A DNA stretch of 64,000 nucleotides. Origin: Bacillus sp. B-jedd (lineage in GTDB: Bacteria; Bacillota; Bacilli; Bacillales; Cytobacillaceae). This document shows, piece by piece, positions 1-9,077 of this stretch. The stretch's first letter is position 1, and each line of letters begins with the position of its first letter. Location: NCBI RefSeq assembly GCF_000821085.1, contig NZ_CCXR01000001.1, forward strand, positions 765,001 to 829,000. Direction: 5' to 3'. Position numbers and translations under genes: made by a program. Under the pieces are notes generated by a model. It was not told the origin of the DNA. It worked only from the letters and a program-made list of their open reading frames with translations, and did no database searches.

Positions 1-2925
1 GCTTGTTTTATCGGAAACATCTACCGCAACTGTTTTTCCGTCTTTCTCTAGTGTCGTTTTAACCTTTGGTGTGGTTACGTCAAGTTTCACTGGGAAATTA
101 ACAGTTTGTGGTTTGGCACCTTCATAGTCAAGAGTCGCTTCCACTTGCAAGTAGTATTGGCCTTCAGGAGCCCTTTTGCCGTTATGCATTGTACCATCCC
201 ATGACCAATCGGAGATTAGGTAGTACATCGCACCTCTGCCGCCGTCATAGTAGTTTTTGCGTACTTCTTGTTCAGATGCAATTTCTTTTACTACCTCTCC
301 ATCAGCATTCAAAACATTTAAATTGAACTGTTTTGCATTGCGGAGCAGAGATAGAATATATGTGGCACTATCATTATTCCCATCACTATTTGGTGAAATG
401 GCAATTAAATCAGGGTTGATGTCACCTGTTGCCTGATCAACACCTAAATAACCATAGCCGGCACCATTACGCGTAAGAACTCCTGTATATCCATAGTAGG
501 ACATTGGATCCCAAGCTGGAGTGTCCAGAATTGGCGCGGCATTCCAGTCGCCTTTAAAGCCAACATAAGGGACAACTAGATCAGGATTTGTATCACTAGG
601 GTCTGTAAGTTGCACAAATCCTTCAAGCCAGTAACCATTTGTGTAATAGGACTTTAAATCTGAATCCCAATCACTGACATCAACAGAAACCTCAAATGCT
701 GTTTTGCCATTGGCAGGTACTTCAATTGAGTTAACGGTCTTTCCATTAATTGTCGCGATTGCTCCTAAATCAAGTGCACCGAATTGGTTCGGTCCTGTTA
801 CAAATAAACCGCCGCCTGCATTAACAGGAGAATCTGTTTGTGCACTTGCACTTACATTGTATGTTACCGATTTGTCAGAGTAGTTTTCCGCAATTAAAGT
901 AAAAGTTACAACATTACCCTTTACTTCCTTCAGAGCAACCTTTGCTTCGCCCGTTTTAGAGTCAGACACTGATACAGGCGTTGATAATGCGGCATGAAGC
1001 TGCATTAGGCCTGCCCCTTGACGGCGTGGAGAAACAGGCGCTTTGCCCAAACTTACTGGCTTGGCGGTGTTTAATAAAAATTTCTTCGCTAACTTGGATC
1101 TATCCGCCCCTTGAAGGCCGAAGTCATTATCCACTCTTTCAAGAACCAATGCGGAACCACCAGCTACGTGCGGCGCAGCCATAGATGTACCGCTCATAAT
1201 CTGATATTCGTTATGGTCAGCTGTAGAGTAAATCTGCCCGCCTGGCGCTGTGATTTCCGGTTTGAAATCAAGGTTTGGCGTAATACCCCATGATGTGAAG
1301 GCGCTCATTTTACCAGCTTCTCCATTAGGGATGGTCATCTTACTGCCGCCAAAATCCACTTTAACAGCCTTTCCACCCTGAAGTGCAGCTGCAAAGCGGT
1401 CGCCATCTTTCTTTAACATGAACAATTGAGGAATAGTAATCGCTGCATCTGTCGCCATATTAACAGTTCCATCTTGATTGTTGTAGATGATTACTCCTGC
1501 CGCTCCAGCTTTCTGGGCATTCATGGCTTTATCAACAAATCCAATTTCACCGCGTTGGACTAAAACGATTTTGCCATTCAAATCTTTTCCTTCAAGATCT
1601 TCAGGTTTTCCTAATCCTCCATAAACCAATTCATAACTTGTTCCCACTGTTGGAGCAGTCTGGCCAGCTGATAGGAACATAACTGATTCAGCAGCTCCTC
1701 CGTCAATTGAAACATTAGCCGCATCTACATCCATATGGGAGTTTTCGTAAGATGCAACAGAAATGGAGTCATTTGATACACTCGGTGAACCTACAACACC
1801 GTAGTCAGGGTTAGATGCATATGGATATGGAAAGCTAGATCCATTTCCAAAATAAGCTGAGTTTCCAGCGGAAATGGACATCACCACTCCGTTGTCCACA
1901 GCGCGTGTTACTGCCTGTTGTTCAGGAGACTCCGCATCTACGAAACCTGCTGTGGAGCCTAAGCTCATATTCAATACATCAGCGCCTAGCTTAAGGGCGT
2001 CATCAATCGCTTTAATATAAATATCTCCCCAGGTGGATGGCTGTTCTTCTCCGAATACACGAAGAGCCAGCAATTGCGCCTCTGGAGCAACACCTTTAAT
2101 GCCGCCATTTTCTTCGTCACCATTGGCTGCTACAGTTCCAGCAACGTGCATCCCGTGCATTCCCGTCACGGCATTGTCATCTAGGATGTCATCGTTATTG
2201 TCCATGTAGTTCCAGCCATAAGGGACCTTGTCATTGAAATAGTGTCCCGGAAGGCTTGACTCGGCGATTTCGCCTTCTACAGAGCCTTTAGACAACTTCG
2301 CCTTCGAAGACTCAGTTAAAAGAAAATCTTTATGGGATGGATCAACGCCGGAGTCGATGATCCCGACAACCATACCTTCACCTGTGTATCCAAAATCACG
2401 CCAAGCTTTTTGGGCCTCGACCAGTTCCTTGCTGTACTTCATATCTGGCTTTTCAGTAGGAAGCTTATATTCGTTTGCGAGGTATACTTGCTTTACCTCA
2501 GGCACTTCCTTAATTTTTTCAATATCACCGTATTTTACTTTGGCACTAAAGCCGTTTACGATCGCATTGAATTCCTGCTCATATTTAATGCCAAGCTTTT
2601 TTCCTTTAATTTTATCTTTTGCAGCCTTTTGTTTATCTTTTGCAGCTTTTTCCAAATGCTTGCGCTCTGCTTTTGCGAGCTTATCGTACTTAACACCTTT
2701 TTTGGTAGCGGTCACTACCGGTGCATTGCCATCGAGTTCAACAATGACGCGGACCTCTTTATCCGGATCAATGCTTTCTTGGTCTGTTGCTGTGAGATTA
2801 GTTTTTGAAAGTTCCGGTTTATGTAAATCTAATTTTTCCGGCGTAATATTGCCGATTGCAGCAAACCCGCTGCTGCCAAATGCTAATAAGAAAACTAATA
2901 ATATTGCAGTAATTCTTTTCCCCAT
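1..2925 (-). CDS. Secreted S8 subtilisin-like serine protease (Vpr/lactocepin-like), 3' end outside window
   Basis: Reading leftward from ATG at 2925, the frame stays open to the window edge, giving at least 974 residues. An N-terminal signal peptide (about residues 1-25) is followed by an I9-type propeptide. The catalytic triad of the S8 family is visible: Asp in GIIDSGVD, His in HGMHVAGT and Ser in GTSMAAPHVAGG. A protease-associated (PA) insert lies between His and Ser (VQRGEIGFVDKAMNAQKAG). After the catalytic domain come Fn3-like and FlgD-like beta domains. The order matches Vpr and lactocepin-type extracellular proteases, which degrade proteins outside the cell. A GGGGGAAG ribosome site precedes the start; an in-frame ATG 18 bases upstream is an alternative. 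Wall anchoring cannot be judged because the C-terminus is missing. Confidence 0.93.
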   Translation of the reverse strand, partial: MGKRITAILLVFLLAFGSSGFAAIGNITPEKLDLHKPELSKTNLTATDQESIDPDKEVRVIVELDGNAPVVTATKKGVKYDKLAKAERKHLEKAAKDKQKAAKDKIKGKKLGIKYEQEFNAIVNGFSAKVKYGDIEKIKEVPEVKQVYLANEYKLPTEKPDMKYSKELVEAQKAWRDFGYTGEGMVVGIIDSGVDPSHKDFLLTESSKAKLSKGSVEGEIAESSLPGHYFNDKVPYGWNYMDNNDDILDDNAVTGMHGMHVAGTVAANGDEENGGIKGVAPEAQLLALRVFGEEQPSTWGDIYIKAIDDALKLGADVLNMSLGSTAGFVDAESPEQQAVTRAVDNGVVMSISAGNSAYFGNGSSFPYPYASNPDYGVVGSPSVSNDSISVASYENSHMDVDAANVSIDGGAAESVMFLSAGQTAPTVGTSYELVYGGLGKPEDLEGKDLNGKIVLVQRGEIGFVDKAMNAQKAGAAGVIIYNNQDGTVNMATDAAITIPQLFMLKKDGDRFAAALQGGKAVKVDFGGSKMTIPNGEAGKMSAFTSWGITPNLDFKPEITAPGGQIYSTADHNEYQIMSGTSMAAPHVAGGSALVLERVDNDFGLQGADRSKLAKKFLLNTAKPVSLGKAPVSPRRQGAGLMQLHAALSTPVSVSDSKTGEAKVALKEVKGNVVTFTLIAENYSDKSVTYNVSASAQTDSPVNAGGGLFVTGPNQFGALDLGAIATINGKTVNSIEVPANGKTAFEVSVDVSDWDSDLKSYYTNGYWLEGFVQLTDPSDTNPDLVVPYVGFKGDWNAAPILDTPAWDPMSYYGYTGVLTRNGAGYGYLGVDQATGDINPDLIAISPNSDGNNDSATYILSLLRNAKQFNLNVLNADGEVVKEIASEQEVRKNYYDGGRGAMYYLISDWSWDGTMHNGKRAPEGQYYLQVEATLDYEGAKPQTVNFPVKLDVTTPKVKTTLEKDGKTVAVDVSDKTS

Positions 2926-3401
2926 GTTCTTCCCCCTTATCATTTTTGCAAAATAAATAGTAGAAATATCCTCCTTCTATTAATATTTAACTGAAAACAT
3001 TAAATTTTCAGTATAATAATACTATACTAAATTCCTATTTTTAGGACTAGCGCAAAAAGTCGTAGGTCAAAAGTATATGAAAATTAAGTTTTATATCGAA
3101 AATTGATTGTTAGTGGCAAAAAAGATCGGAATATGCAAAATCTGCCGAGATGTTGAAGCTATAAATCAGTTCATCTAGAAAAAAACTAGCGAAAAAAGAA
3201 GATTTTTTTGGAAAATTATTTAGACTTAACCATTAATTCTTTATAGAAATAGGTATTTTGGCAGGTCGCCATTTAAATATAAATACATCTTCTTGGATAG
3301 TTCAGTACTATAATAATGCTTTGTATACGTTGAAGAATCAGGCGAAAAATTATATTGAAGTATAAAAACTCGTTCATGCAGCCATTTTTTTCAAAAAGTT
3401 A
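2926..3401. other. Intergenic region between protease and glpD leader
   Basis: This AT-rich stretch of about 480 bases has no convincing ORF. It holds the 5' region of the leftward protease gene. A perfect 8-bp inverted repeat, ACTGAAAA/TTTTCAGT (2990-3012), sits there, upstream of an AAGGAGG-like sequence. Nothing recognisable is seen between about 3060 and 3400. Confidence 0.6.
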
Positions 3402-3431
3402 TTGGGCACCATTCATACTTTGTGCTATAAT
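3402..3431 (+). promoter_or_regulatory. Probable sigma-A promoter of glpD
   Basis: TTGGGC at 3402-3407 and a perfect TATAAT at 3426-3431 are separated by 18 bases. The promoter lies just before the terminator-containing glpD leader. Confidence 0.6.
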
Positions 3432-3451
3432 ACCCTCAATTGAATAAATGT

Positions 3452-3527
3452 CGGGAGATAGCGGAGAGACCATAAAAAGCATTACCAGAGGCGGTAATGT
3501 TATTTTATGGTCTCTTTTTATTTTTCC
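3452..3527 (+). promoter_or_regulatory. GlpP-type antitermination leader of glpD
   Basis: The box CGGGAGATAGCGGAGAGACC (3452-3471) is followed at once by a 12-bp perfect stem (GAGACCATAAAA at 3466-3477 with its complement ending at 3514) and a T-rich tract to 3526. This is a rho-independent terminator in the 5' leader, about 50 bases before glpD. In B. subtilis, GlpP with glycerol-3-phosphate binds the glpD leader and prevents termination. Similar boxes precede three other units here (5566, 8904 and 12951), and glpP itself is at 15,106. The regulatory assignment is inferred from this pattern. Confidence 0.82.
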
Positions 3528-3577
3528 TGAGATTACAAATAAATCTTATAGAAGCTCTTACCAGGGAGGAAATTGAA

Positions 3578-5236
3578 ATGAGTTTTTCAAATCTGCGTCG
3601 GGCAGAAATCATTAATCAGTTAAGCAATGAGGAATACGATGTATTGATTATCGGTGGAGGGATTACTGGAGCAGGAATCGCCCTTGATGCCGCTACAAGA
3701 GGAATGAAAGTTGCGCTTGTTGAAATGCAGGATTTTGCTGCGGGCACCTCTAGCCGATCAACTAAATTAGTACATGGCGGACTGCGATATTTAAAACAGT
3801 TTGAAGTAAAAATGGTGGCCGAAGTTGGTAAGGAGCGTGAGATTGTCTATGAAAACGGGCCGCACGTTACAACTCCGGAATGGATGCTTTTGCCTATTCA
3901 TACGGGGGGGACATTCGGTAAATTCTCAACATCCATTGGTTTGCGGGTTTATGACTTTCTTGCAGGAGTAAGGAAAACGGAGAGAAGAGTCATGCTTTCT
4001 GCCGAGGAAACATTGGCGAAGGAGCCACTTATTAAAAAAACCGGATTAAAAGGTGGCGGTTACTATGTGGAATATCGGACCGATGATGCAAGATTAACCA
4101 TTGAAGTCATGAAAGCGGCTTGGGAAAAGGGCGCGATCGCACTCAATTATTCCAAGGTAATGAAGCTTGTATATGATAATCAAAAAGTTTCCGGCGCTTT
4201 AATTCGGGATCAATTAACGGGTGAAGAATATACAGTCCAAGCGAAGAAAATCATTAATGCTGCTGGACCTTGGGTAGATACAATCCGGGAAATGGATCAA
4301 TCGAAGAAAGGAAAAATCCTTCAGCTTTCGAAAGGAGTACACCTCGTCATCGATCAGTCCCGTTTTCCTTTGAAACAAGCCATTTACTTTGACACCCCGG
4401 ATAGGCGGATGGTTTTTGCCATTCCCCGCGATGGAAAAACTTACGTTGGGACAACTGATACTTTCTATCAGGAAGATGCGGTTAACCCTGGCGTAACAGT
4501 AAGTGACCGTGATTATATTATCAAAGCAGTAAATTATATGTTTCCTGATATTAAGATGAGTGAAGCTGACATTGAATCCTCATGGGCAGGTGTGCGCCCG
4601 CTCATTTATGAGGAAGGGAAAAGTGCTTCGGAGATTTCAAGAAAAGATGAAATATGGGAATCAGAATCTGGATTAATTACGATTGCGGGCGGAAAACTGA
4701 CTGGCTATCGAAAAATGGCGGAAATGGTTGTTGATCTATTGGCCGAAAAATTCCATTCGGAGGTTGGAGAAGCATTTCCTGCCTGCCAAACGAAATTTTT
4801 GCCTATCTCCGGGGGAGACATAGGCGGTTCGAAAAATTTGGAAGGTTTTGTTTCAAAGCATCTGAATAGAGGACTGGAACTGGGGCTATCAAAGGAAGAA
4901 GCGGAAAAATTAGTGCGGACATACGGGTCCAATGTTAATCGTCTATTCGATCTGCTGGAAGCTAACAAAGACGATGCAATAAATCATGGGATTCCGCTGG
5001 AGTTATTTGCACGGCTTATATATGCGATTGAATATGAGATGGCTGCTACTCCGATTGATTTCCTGAACAGGCGGACAGGGGCGATATTGTTTGATATCCC
5101 ATCCGTGAAAAAATGGAAAGAATCCATCATCGATTACATGACTGCCCGCTTCCAATGGAATGAACAGGAGATTGCCATGCATAAGGAAGAAGTTGAAACA
5201 GCTTTGAAAGCTTGCGTCATTTCCTCTGAGGAATAG
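3578..5236 (+). CDS. glpD: Aerobic glycerol-3-phosphate dehydrogenase GlpD
   Basis: This is a 552-residue FAD-dependent enzyme that oxidises sn-glycerol-3-phosphate to dihydroxyacetone phosphate and passes electrons to the respiratory quinone pool at the membrane. The N-terminal dinucleotide-binding motif [19 protein letters not shown] and the substrate-region motif [14 protein letters not shown] are clear, and the length is that of Bacillus GlpD. A further in-frame start at 3497 lies inside the terminator, so the ATG at 3578 with GGGAGGAAATTGAA in front is chosen. A GlpP-type terminator leader at 3452-3527 precedes it, implying expression when glycerol-3-phosphate is present. Confidence 0.97.
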   Translation: MSFSNLRRAEIINQLSNEEYDVLIIGGGITGAGIALDAATRGMKVALVEMQDFAAGTSSRSTKLVHGGLRYLKQFEVKMVAEVGKEREIVYENGPHVTTPEWMLLPIHTGGTFGKFSTSIGLRVYDFLAGVRKTERRVMLSAEETLAKEPLIKKTGLKGGGYYVEYRTDDARLTIEVMKAAWEKGAIALNYSKVMKLVYDNQKVSGALIRDQLTGEEYTVQAKKIINAAGPWVDTIREMDQSKKGKILQLSKGVHLVIDQSRFPLKQAIYFDTPDRRMVFAIPRDGKTYVGTTDTFYQEDAVNPGVTVSDRDYIIKAVNYMFPDIKMSEADIESSWAGVRPLIYEEGKSASEISRKDEIWESESGLITIAGGKLTGYRKMAEMVVDLLAEKFHSEVGEAFPACQTKFLPISGGDIGGSKNLEGFVSKHLNRGLELGLSKEEAEKLVRTYGSNVNRLFDLLEANKDDAINHGIPLELFARLIYAIEYEMAATPIDFLNRRTGAILFDIPSVKKWKESIIDYMTARFQWNEQEIAMHKEEVETALKACVISSEE

Positions 5237-5275
5237 AGTTAATATCGGATTAAACAATAAAACTAAAAAAATTCT

Positions 5276-5497
5276 CTATATAGGTTGAACCTAATTATCG
5301 CACTATTTAATTCTGAATAACTGGTTGATTGGAGCTCAGGCATGTAGACTCCTGCGGGATAGAGCAGCAAGGGGAGACCCACAGGAGCTTTGCTCCGAGG
5401 AGGCTCCACTGATGCCCCGCGGAAAGCGAAATGCCCGGAGCGGATATCAACCACAATGTTATCGTTTGAATACCAATCTATATTTCAACCTATATAA
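5276..5497. repeat. Palindromic intergenic repeat with 14-bp terminal inverted repeats, copy 1
   Basis: The ends are CTATATAGGTTGAA (5276-5289) and its inverse TTCAACCTATATA (5484-5496). The GC-rich interior carries segments such as GGAGCTCAGGCATGTAGAC, GGAGGCTCC and GCGGAAAGCGAAATGCCC, able to form long hairpins. The same ends and core recur inverted at 13036-13454. It is non-coding and MITE-like, and lies between glpD and the next GlpP leader. The short ORF on its minus strand is not a gene. Confidence 0.8.
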
Positions 5498-5510
5498 TAG
5501 GTAAATTATA

Positions 5511-5539
5511 TTGCCAACTTATTAACTTTGCCGTAATAT
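5511..5539 (+). promoter_or_regulatory. Probable sigma-A promoter upstream of the 1005-residue secreted protein
   Basis: TTGCCA (5511-5516) and TAATAT (5534-5539) are separated by 17 bases. The promoter lies directly after repeat copy 1 and 27 bases before the GlpP-type box. Confidence 0.5.
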
Positions 5540-5565
5540 TATGAATAGTTTAATAACTATTTCTT

Positions 5566-5648
5566 GGGCAGAGATGAAGAGAACCCTATGAACATAAACG
5601 TGTATTACATTTTGTAATGCCGGTTTTGTCATAGGGTTTTATTTTTGG
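5566..5648 (+). promoter_or_regulatory. GlpP-type antitermination leader of the secreted protein gene
   Basis: The box GGGCAGAGATGAAGAGAACC (5566-5585) runs into a terminator whose stem pairs AACCCTATGA (5582-5591) with TCATAGGGTT (5629-5638). The stem contains an inner ATTACA/TGTAAT hairpin and is followed by TTATTTTT. The arrangement is the same as in the glpD leader, which is the reason for assigning it to GlpP. The start codon is 118 bases downstream. Confidence 0.78.
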
Positions 5649-5765
5649 CCGTATTAAAAATATATGTTCAGGCGGTTTTTTTAGATAGCTTTGGCGTTGC
5701 TGCTGGCTGCCAGTCAGACAAATGCCGGGTTTTCTATATAATATCGTTCAAAGGGAGGAAACAAA

Positions 5766-8700
5766 ATGGGGAATAAGCTTCACAAGTGGTTAATCTATGT
5801 AATGGTTATTTTACTGGCTGCGGGCAATCTATCAGTTATTTCTGCTGATAAAGCAAATGCTTCCGCCGGGGGCAATGTGCCTGCTCTGGCTATCACGGAA
5901 ATTGTCGTCAAATCGGATGGTGATGGACAGCCATATGAGTATGTTGAAATCTATAATACGACTTCCAAAGATATCAATTTGGAAAAATATCAACTTCAGT
6001 ATTTTACAACAAACATGACAAATCCGGCCAATCGCTGGCAAATTACGAATAAATCCATTAAGGCAAAAGAAACTTTGGTCCTTTGGCTGAAAAAATACAA
6101 TGACCCTGATGTCCCATTGTGGGATTTCAATTCAAACTATAGTGTCTTATTGACTAAGGAACAAGTATACGAAGTGAAGCTTACTTCTTCGGCACAGGGA
6201 CTGCATGACAGTTCATTAAGAAAGGTTGGAATTGCAGGGGCCGACGGGGTTCCAATAAGTACAGCCCTGATTAACGACGGGGGAGCGGATGGATTTACAA
6301 ATAGAAGTGTCATCTATCAAATAGGTAATTCAACCGAAATGGCCAAAATTGAAAATAATAGCCAGGCCACTCCTGGAGAGGTGATGAAATCCCAGTACAT
6401 AGGGCCTGCGACACCTTCAGAACTAACGGCTGTCCCGCAAAACAAGGCAGTCTTATTGAACTGGGAACCTGTTGAAGGAGCTTCGGCATATAAAGTATAT
6501 TCCAATTTCTATTCAGAACCAGTGACAGTTATTGATGCCACCTCTTATACAGTTGAGGGATTAGCGAATAACCAAGTTTATGAATTTAGAATAACATCCA
6601 TGGACAGCGAAGGAAATGAATCCCCTGGCAGTCCTTCCGCCACAGTTATTCCGCAGGAAATAGTTGATACAGAGGCTCCTGCTCCGCCGGCTGGGCTCAC
6701 TCATGTAGGCGGGAAGGACTATGTAACGCTAAAGTGGAAAAAGAGCGTTGAACAAGATTTGGCTGGGTACCGTGTGTATATAAACGGAACGGTTTATGAT
6801 ACATCAGAGACAAACAGCATCACCGTATCCCCGTTAAAATTAGATAGGGAATACACGTTTGAGGTTACTGCTTATGACAGGGCCGGGAATGAATCGGTAA
6901 AATCGGCACCGCATTTAGCAAGTCCCAGTGAAACTGTCCCGGTTCCTGAACTCTTGATTACCGAAGTTGTTCCAGATACTGATAATTATGCAGGGTATGA
7001 TGCATTTGAGTTTATAGAGGTTTTTAATAATAGCGCCCAGCCTATTGATTTAAATGGATACCGGCTCAAGTCGGGGAATTGGAATGTTGAAATTACGAAT
7101 ACATTGGTCATTGATTCATGGGACAGCCATGTTTTTTGGACAAGGAGGCAAGAAATTGCGCCAATTCCAACAATTGCCTTCAATCATTACTATTTTTCTT
7201 CTTACAAAAGCAAATATGTCGATGAAGAACACTATACAATCCTTGGGAATATTGGCGGATTGGTCAACAGCGGCACGCAAGCGGTAGCGATATTAAATCC
7301 ACAAGGGACGGAAGTAGTTAAAGCCAATTATTCCGGCGATCTAGTATCACTCGGAAACTCGGTTATCTTTGGCTACCCGAAAGATGGAAGCATTACGATG
7401 GAAACGTTGGCTGGACATCATCGGGCTACCCCAGGCTGGATTGAAGAGGATCAAGCGCCTTCAAGACCAGTGGCTGATGGGATTTCTCCTCAACCTCCTG
7501 CAAATATTAGCGCGGAAGCAGGAAATGGTGAGGTACGGGTGACCTGGGAGTCGACCGGGGACGATGATATTTACCGGTATCATATTTATAAAGATGGAAT
7601 ACTTGAGTTCTCAATACCACCGTCTAAGCAAGAGTTTACGCTATCTTTGCTGACGGGAAATAAGGATGTCGTGCTGGAAATGTCTGCAGAGGATTTATCT
7701 GGTAATGTATCTTCGAAATCAGCGCCGATTACAGTAAGACCAGCCCATCAGCTGATTACTCAAGAAGAGCGGACACCTCATAGCAGGGATCCAAAATATC
7801 AGGGGTTGTGGGATATAAGTGAAGATGGGCCAATTATCCCTGGTTTGGTCCAGGACCTAGTACCGCAAGGGATTGCCTATTATAAAAAGGAGGACTGGGT
7901 CTTAACGATAAATTACTTGGATGATGGTAGACCAGGAACGTTAACAGTCACGAATGCAACAACAGGGAAGTTACTCAAGTCTGTTATCATGCTCAACACT
8001 GATGGCACACCATATACGGGGCATGCAGGTGGGCTTACCGTCAGTAAGGATCATGGCTGGATTGCGTCAGAGAACTATTTGTTCCAATTCAGTCTAAGCG
8101 ATCTCGTTAAAGCAAAAAATAATGATGAAATCAGGTTTATTAACCAAATCCCAGTTCCGGTTAATGCAGCCTACAATGTATATGATGAAGGAATTCTTTG
8201 GGTAGGGGAATTTTATGAGGCAAAATCATATCCAACTGACCCATCACACCATTTGGTTAACCGTAAAGGAATTACCCAATATGCATGGATGATTGGCTAT
8301 AACCTTCAATCAAGCAACGATATGCTATCTGGAATGCAGTGGTCTGGAAAACAGGACGAGCAGGCGATACCAGATTATGTGCTGTCAACAACCGATAAAG
8401 TACAAGGAGCCATTGTCCAAAAAAAGGGGATTACATTAAGCACTTCATACGGAAGAGCGAATGACAGTGTTTTATACCGTTATGAGCATCCATTAAAGGA
8501 AGCCCCGCATGGGTCTGTTACAATTGGCCAAAAGGAAGTGCCGCTATGGTATTTGGACGGGGCCGGAGCTAAACCGCGTGAAAGTATTGAGGCCATCCCT
8601 ATGCCTGAAGGAATTGTTGTAGTCGGGCGGGAACTCTATGTTTTATTTGAATCAGGAGCGAATAAGTATCGGTATACGACAACTTACCCAATGGATCGTA

Positions 8701-8783
8701 TGTTAAAAATTGATTTGAAAACATTGATGAAAGATGATAAGGACATTATTAAGGAAGATAGAAAAAATAGTAAAGACGAATAA
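5766..8783 (+). CDS. Secreted multidomain protein: lamin-tail-like and Fn3-like domains plus a C-terminal unknown domain
   Basis: This 1005-residue protein begins with a signal peptide (about residues 1-34, ending KANASA). Two lamin-tail-like beta domains are seen, one near residues 38-200 (ITEIVVKSD, YEYVEIYNTTSKDINLEKY) and one near 395-560 (ITEVVPDTD, FEFIEVFNNSAQPIDLNGY). Fn3-like domains lie at about 215-300, 305-390 and 575-660. The last 330 residues form a separate beta-rich, probably propeller-like domain (QGIAYYKKEDWVLTINYLDD, GHAGGLTVS, YPTDPSHHL). No wall-sorting motif or transmembrane tail is seen. GGGAGG precedes the ATG. Its own GlpP-type leader ties it to glycerol-3-phosphate metabolism. 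A role in releasing glycerophosphate from lipids or teichoic acids is only a guess, since no catalytic motif is recognised. Confidence 0.85.
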   Translation: MGNKLHKWLIYVMVILLAAGNLSVISADKANASAGGNVPALAITEIVVKSDGDGQPYEYVEIYNTTSKDINLEKYQLQYFTTNMTNPANRWQITNKSIKAKETLVLWLKKYNDPDVPLWDFNSNYSVLLTKEQVYEVKLTSSAQGLHDSSLRKVGIAGADGVPISTALINDGGADGFTNRSVIYQIGNSTEMAKIENNSQATPGEVMKSQYIGPATPSELTAVPQNKAVLLNWEPVEGASAYKVYSNFYSEPVTVIDATSYTVEGLANNQVYEFRITSMDSEGNESPGSPSATVIPQEIVDTEAPAPPAGLTHVGGKDYVTLKWKKSVEQDLAGYRVYINGTVYDTSETNSITVSPLKLDREYTFEVTAYDRAGNESVKSAPHLASPSETVPVPELLITEVVPDTDNYAGYDAFEFIEVFNNSAQPIDLNGYRLKSGNWNVEITNTLVIDSWDSHVFWTRRQEIAPIPTIAFNHYYFSSYKSKYVDEEHYTILGNIGGLVNSGTQAVAILNPQGTEVVKANYSGDLVSLGNSVIFGYPKDGSITMETLAGHHRATPGWIEEDQAPSRPVADGISPQPPANISAEAGNGEVRVTWESTGDDDIYRYHIYKDGILEFSIPPSKQEFTLSLLTGNKDVVLEMSAEDLSGNVSSKSAPITVRPAHQLITQEERTPHSRDPKYQGLWDISEDGPIIPGLVQDLVPQGIAYYKKEDWVLTINYLDDGRPGTLTVTNATTGKLLKSVIMLNTDGTPYTGHAGGLTVSKDHGWIASENYLFQFSLSDLVKAKNNDEIRFINQIPVPVNAAYNVYDEGILWVGEFYEAKSYPTDPSHHLVNRKGITQYAWMIGYNLQSSNDMLSGMQWSGKQDEQAIPDYVLSTTDKVQGAIVQKKGITLSTSYGRANDSVLYRYEHPLKEAPHGSVTIGQKEVPLWYLDGAGAKPRESIEAIPMPEGIVVVGRELYVLFESGANKYRYTTTYPMDRMLKIDLKTLMKDDKDIIKEDRKNSKDE

Positions 8784-8829
8784 TAGAGTATTTATAGTAT
8801 GAAAGTTATTAAACTTCATAAACCGAGTA

Positions 8830-8858
8830 TTGACAATCCTTACACTACTCGATATAAT
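8830..8858 (+). promoter_or_regulatory. Strong sigma-A promoter of the Ugp-type operon
   Basis: Perfect TTGACA (8830-8835) and perfect TATAAT (8853-8858) are separated by 17 bases, just before a GlpP-type terminator leader. Strong initiation with conditional termination fits control by antitermination. Confidence 0.82.
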
Positions 8859-8903
8859 TTTTTTAAATTATATGTAAAATATGAAATATTCGGCAATTGG
8901 ATT

Positions 8904-8997
8904 GGGTAGAGACTAGGAGAACCCCTGAAAATTCATTGGCTGAGGAATCTTTGCGTATTTCTCGGCACATGATTTTTAGGGGTTCTTTTTCTATTTT
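8904..8997 (+). promoter_or_regulatory. GlpP-type antitermination leader of the Ugp-type operon
   Basis: The box GGGTAGAGACTAGGAGAACC (8904-8923) overlaps the left arm of a long terminator stem. GAACCCCTGAAAAT (8919-8932) faces ATTTTTAGGGGTTC (8972-8985), with TTTTTCTATTTTT after it. It is the third member of the leader family and lies about 80 bases before the transporter genes. Confidence 0.8.
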
Positions 8998-9077
8998 TCC
9001 GAACCAAAGGAGGGTTTTGGCAAAAGTTGTTGAAATAATCAATGATTAAAAATTTTGTCATAAAAAGGGGGATAAAA

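Noticed and set aside
2332..2956. Two rightward ORFs of 158 and 199 codons
   Set aside because: They lie antisense to the clear S8 protease coding sequence, are rich in Ser/Phe and lack ribosome sites. The protease frame explains the openness.
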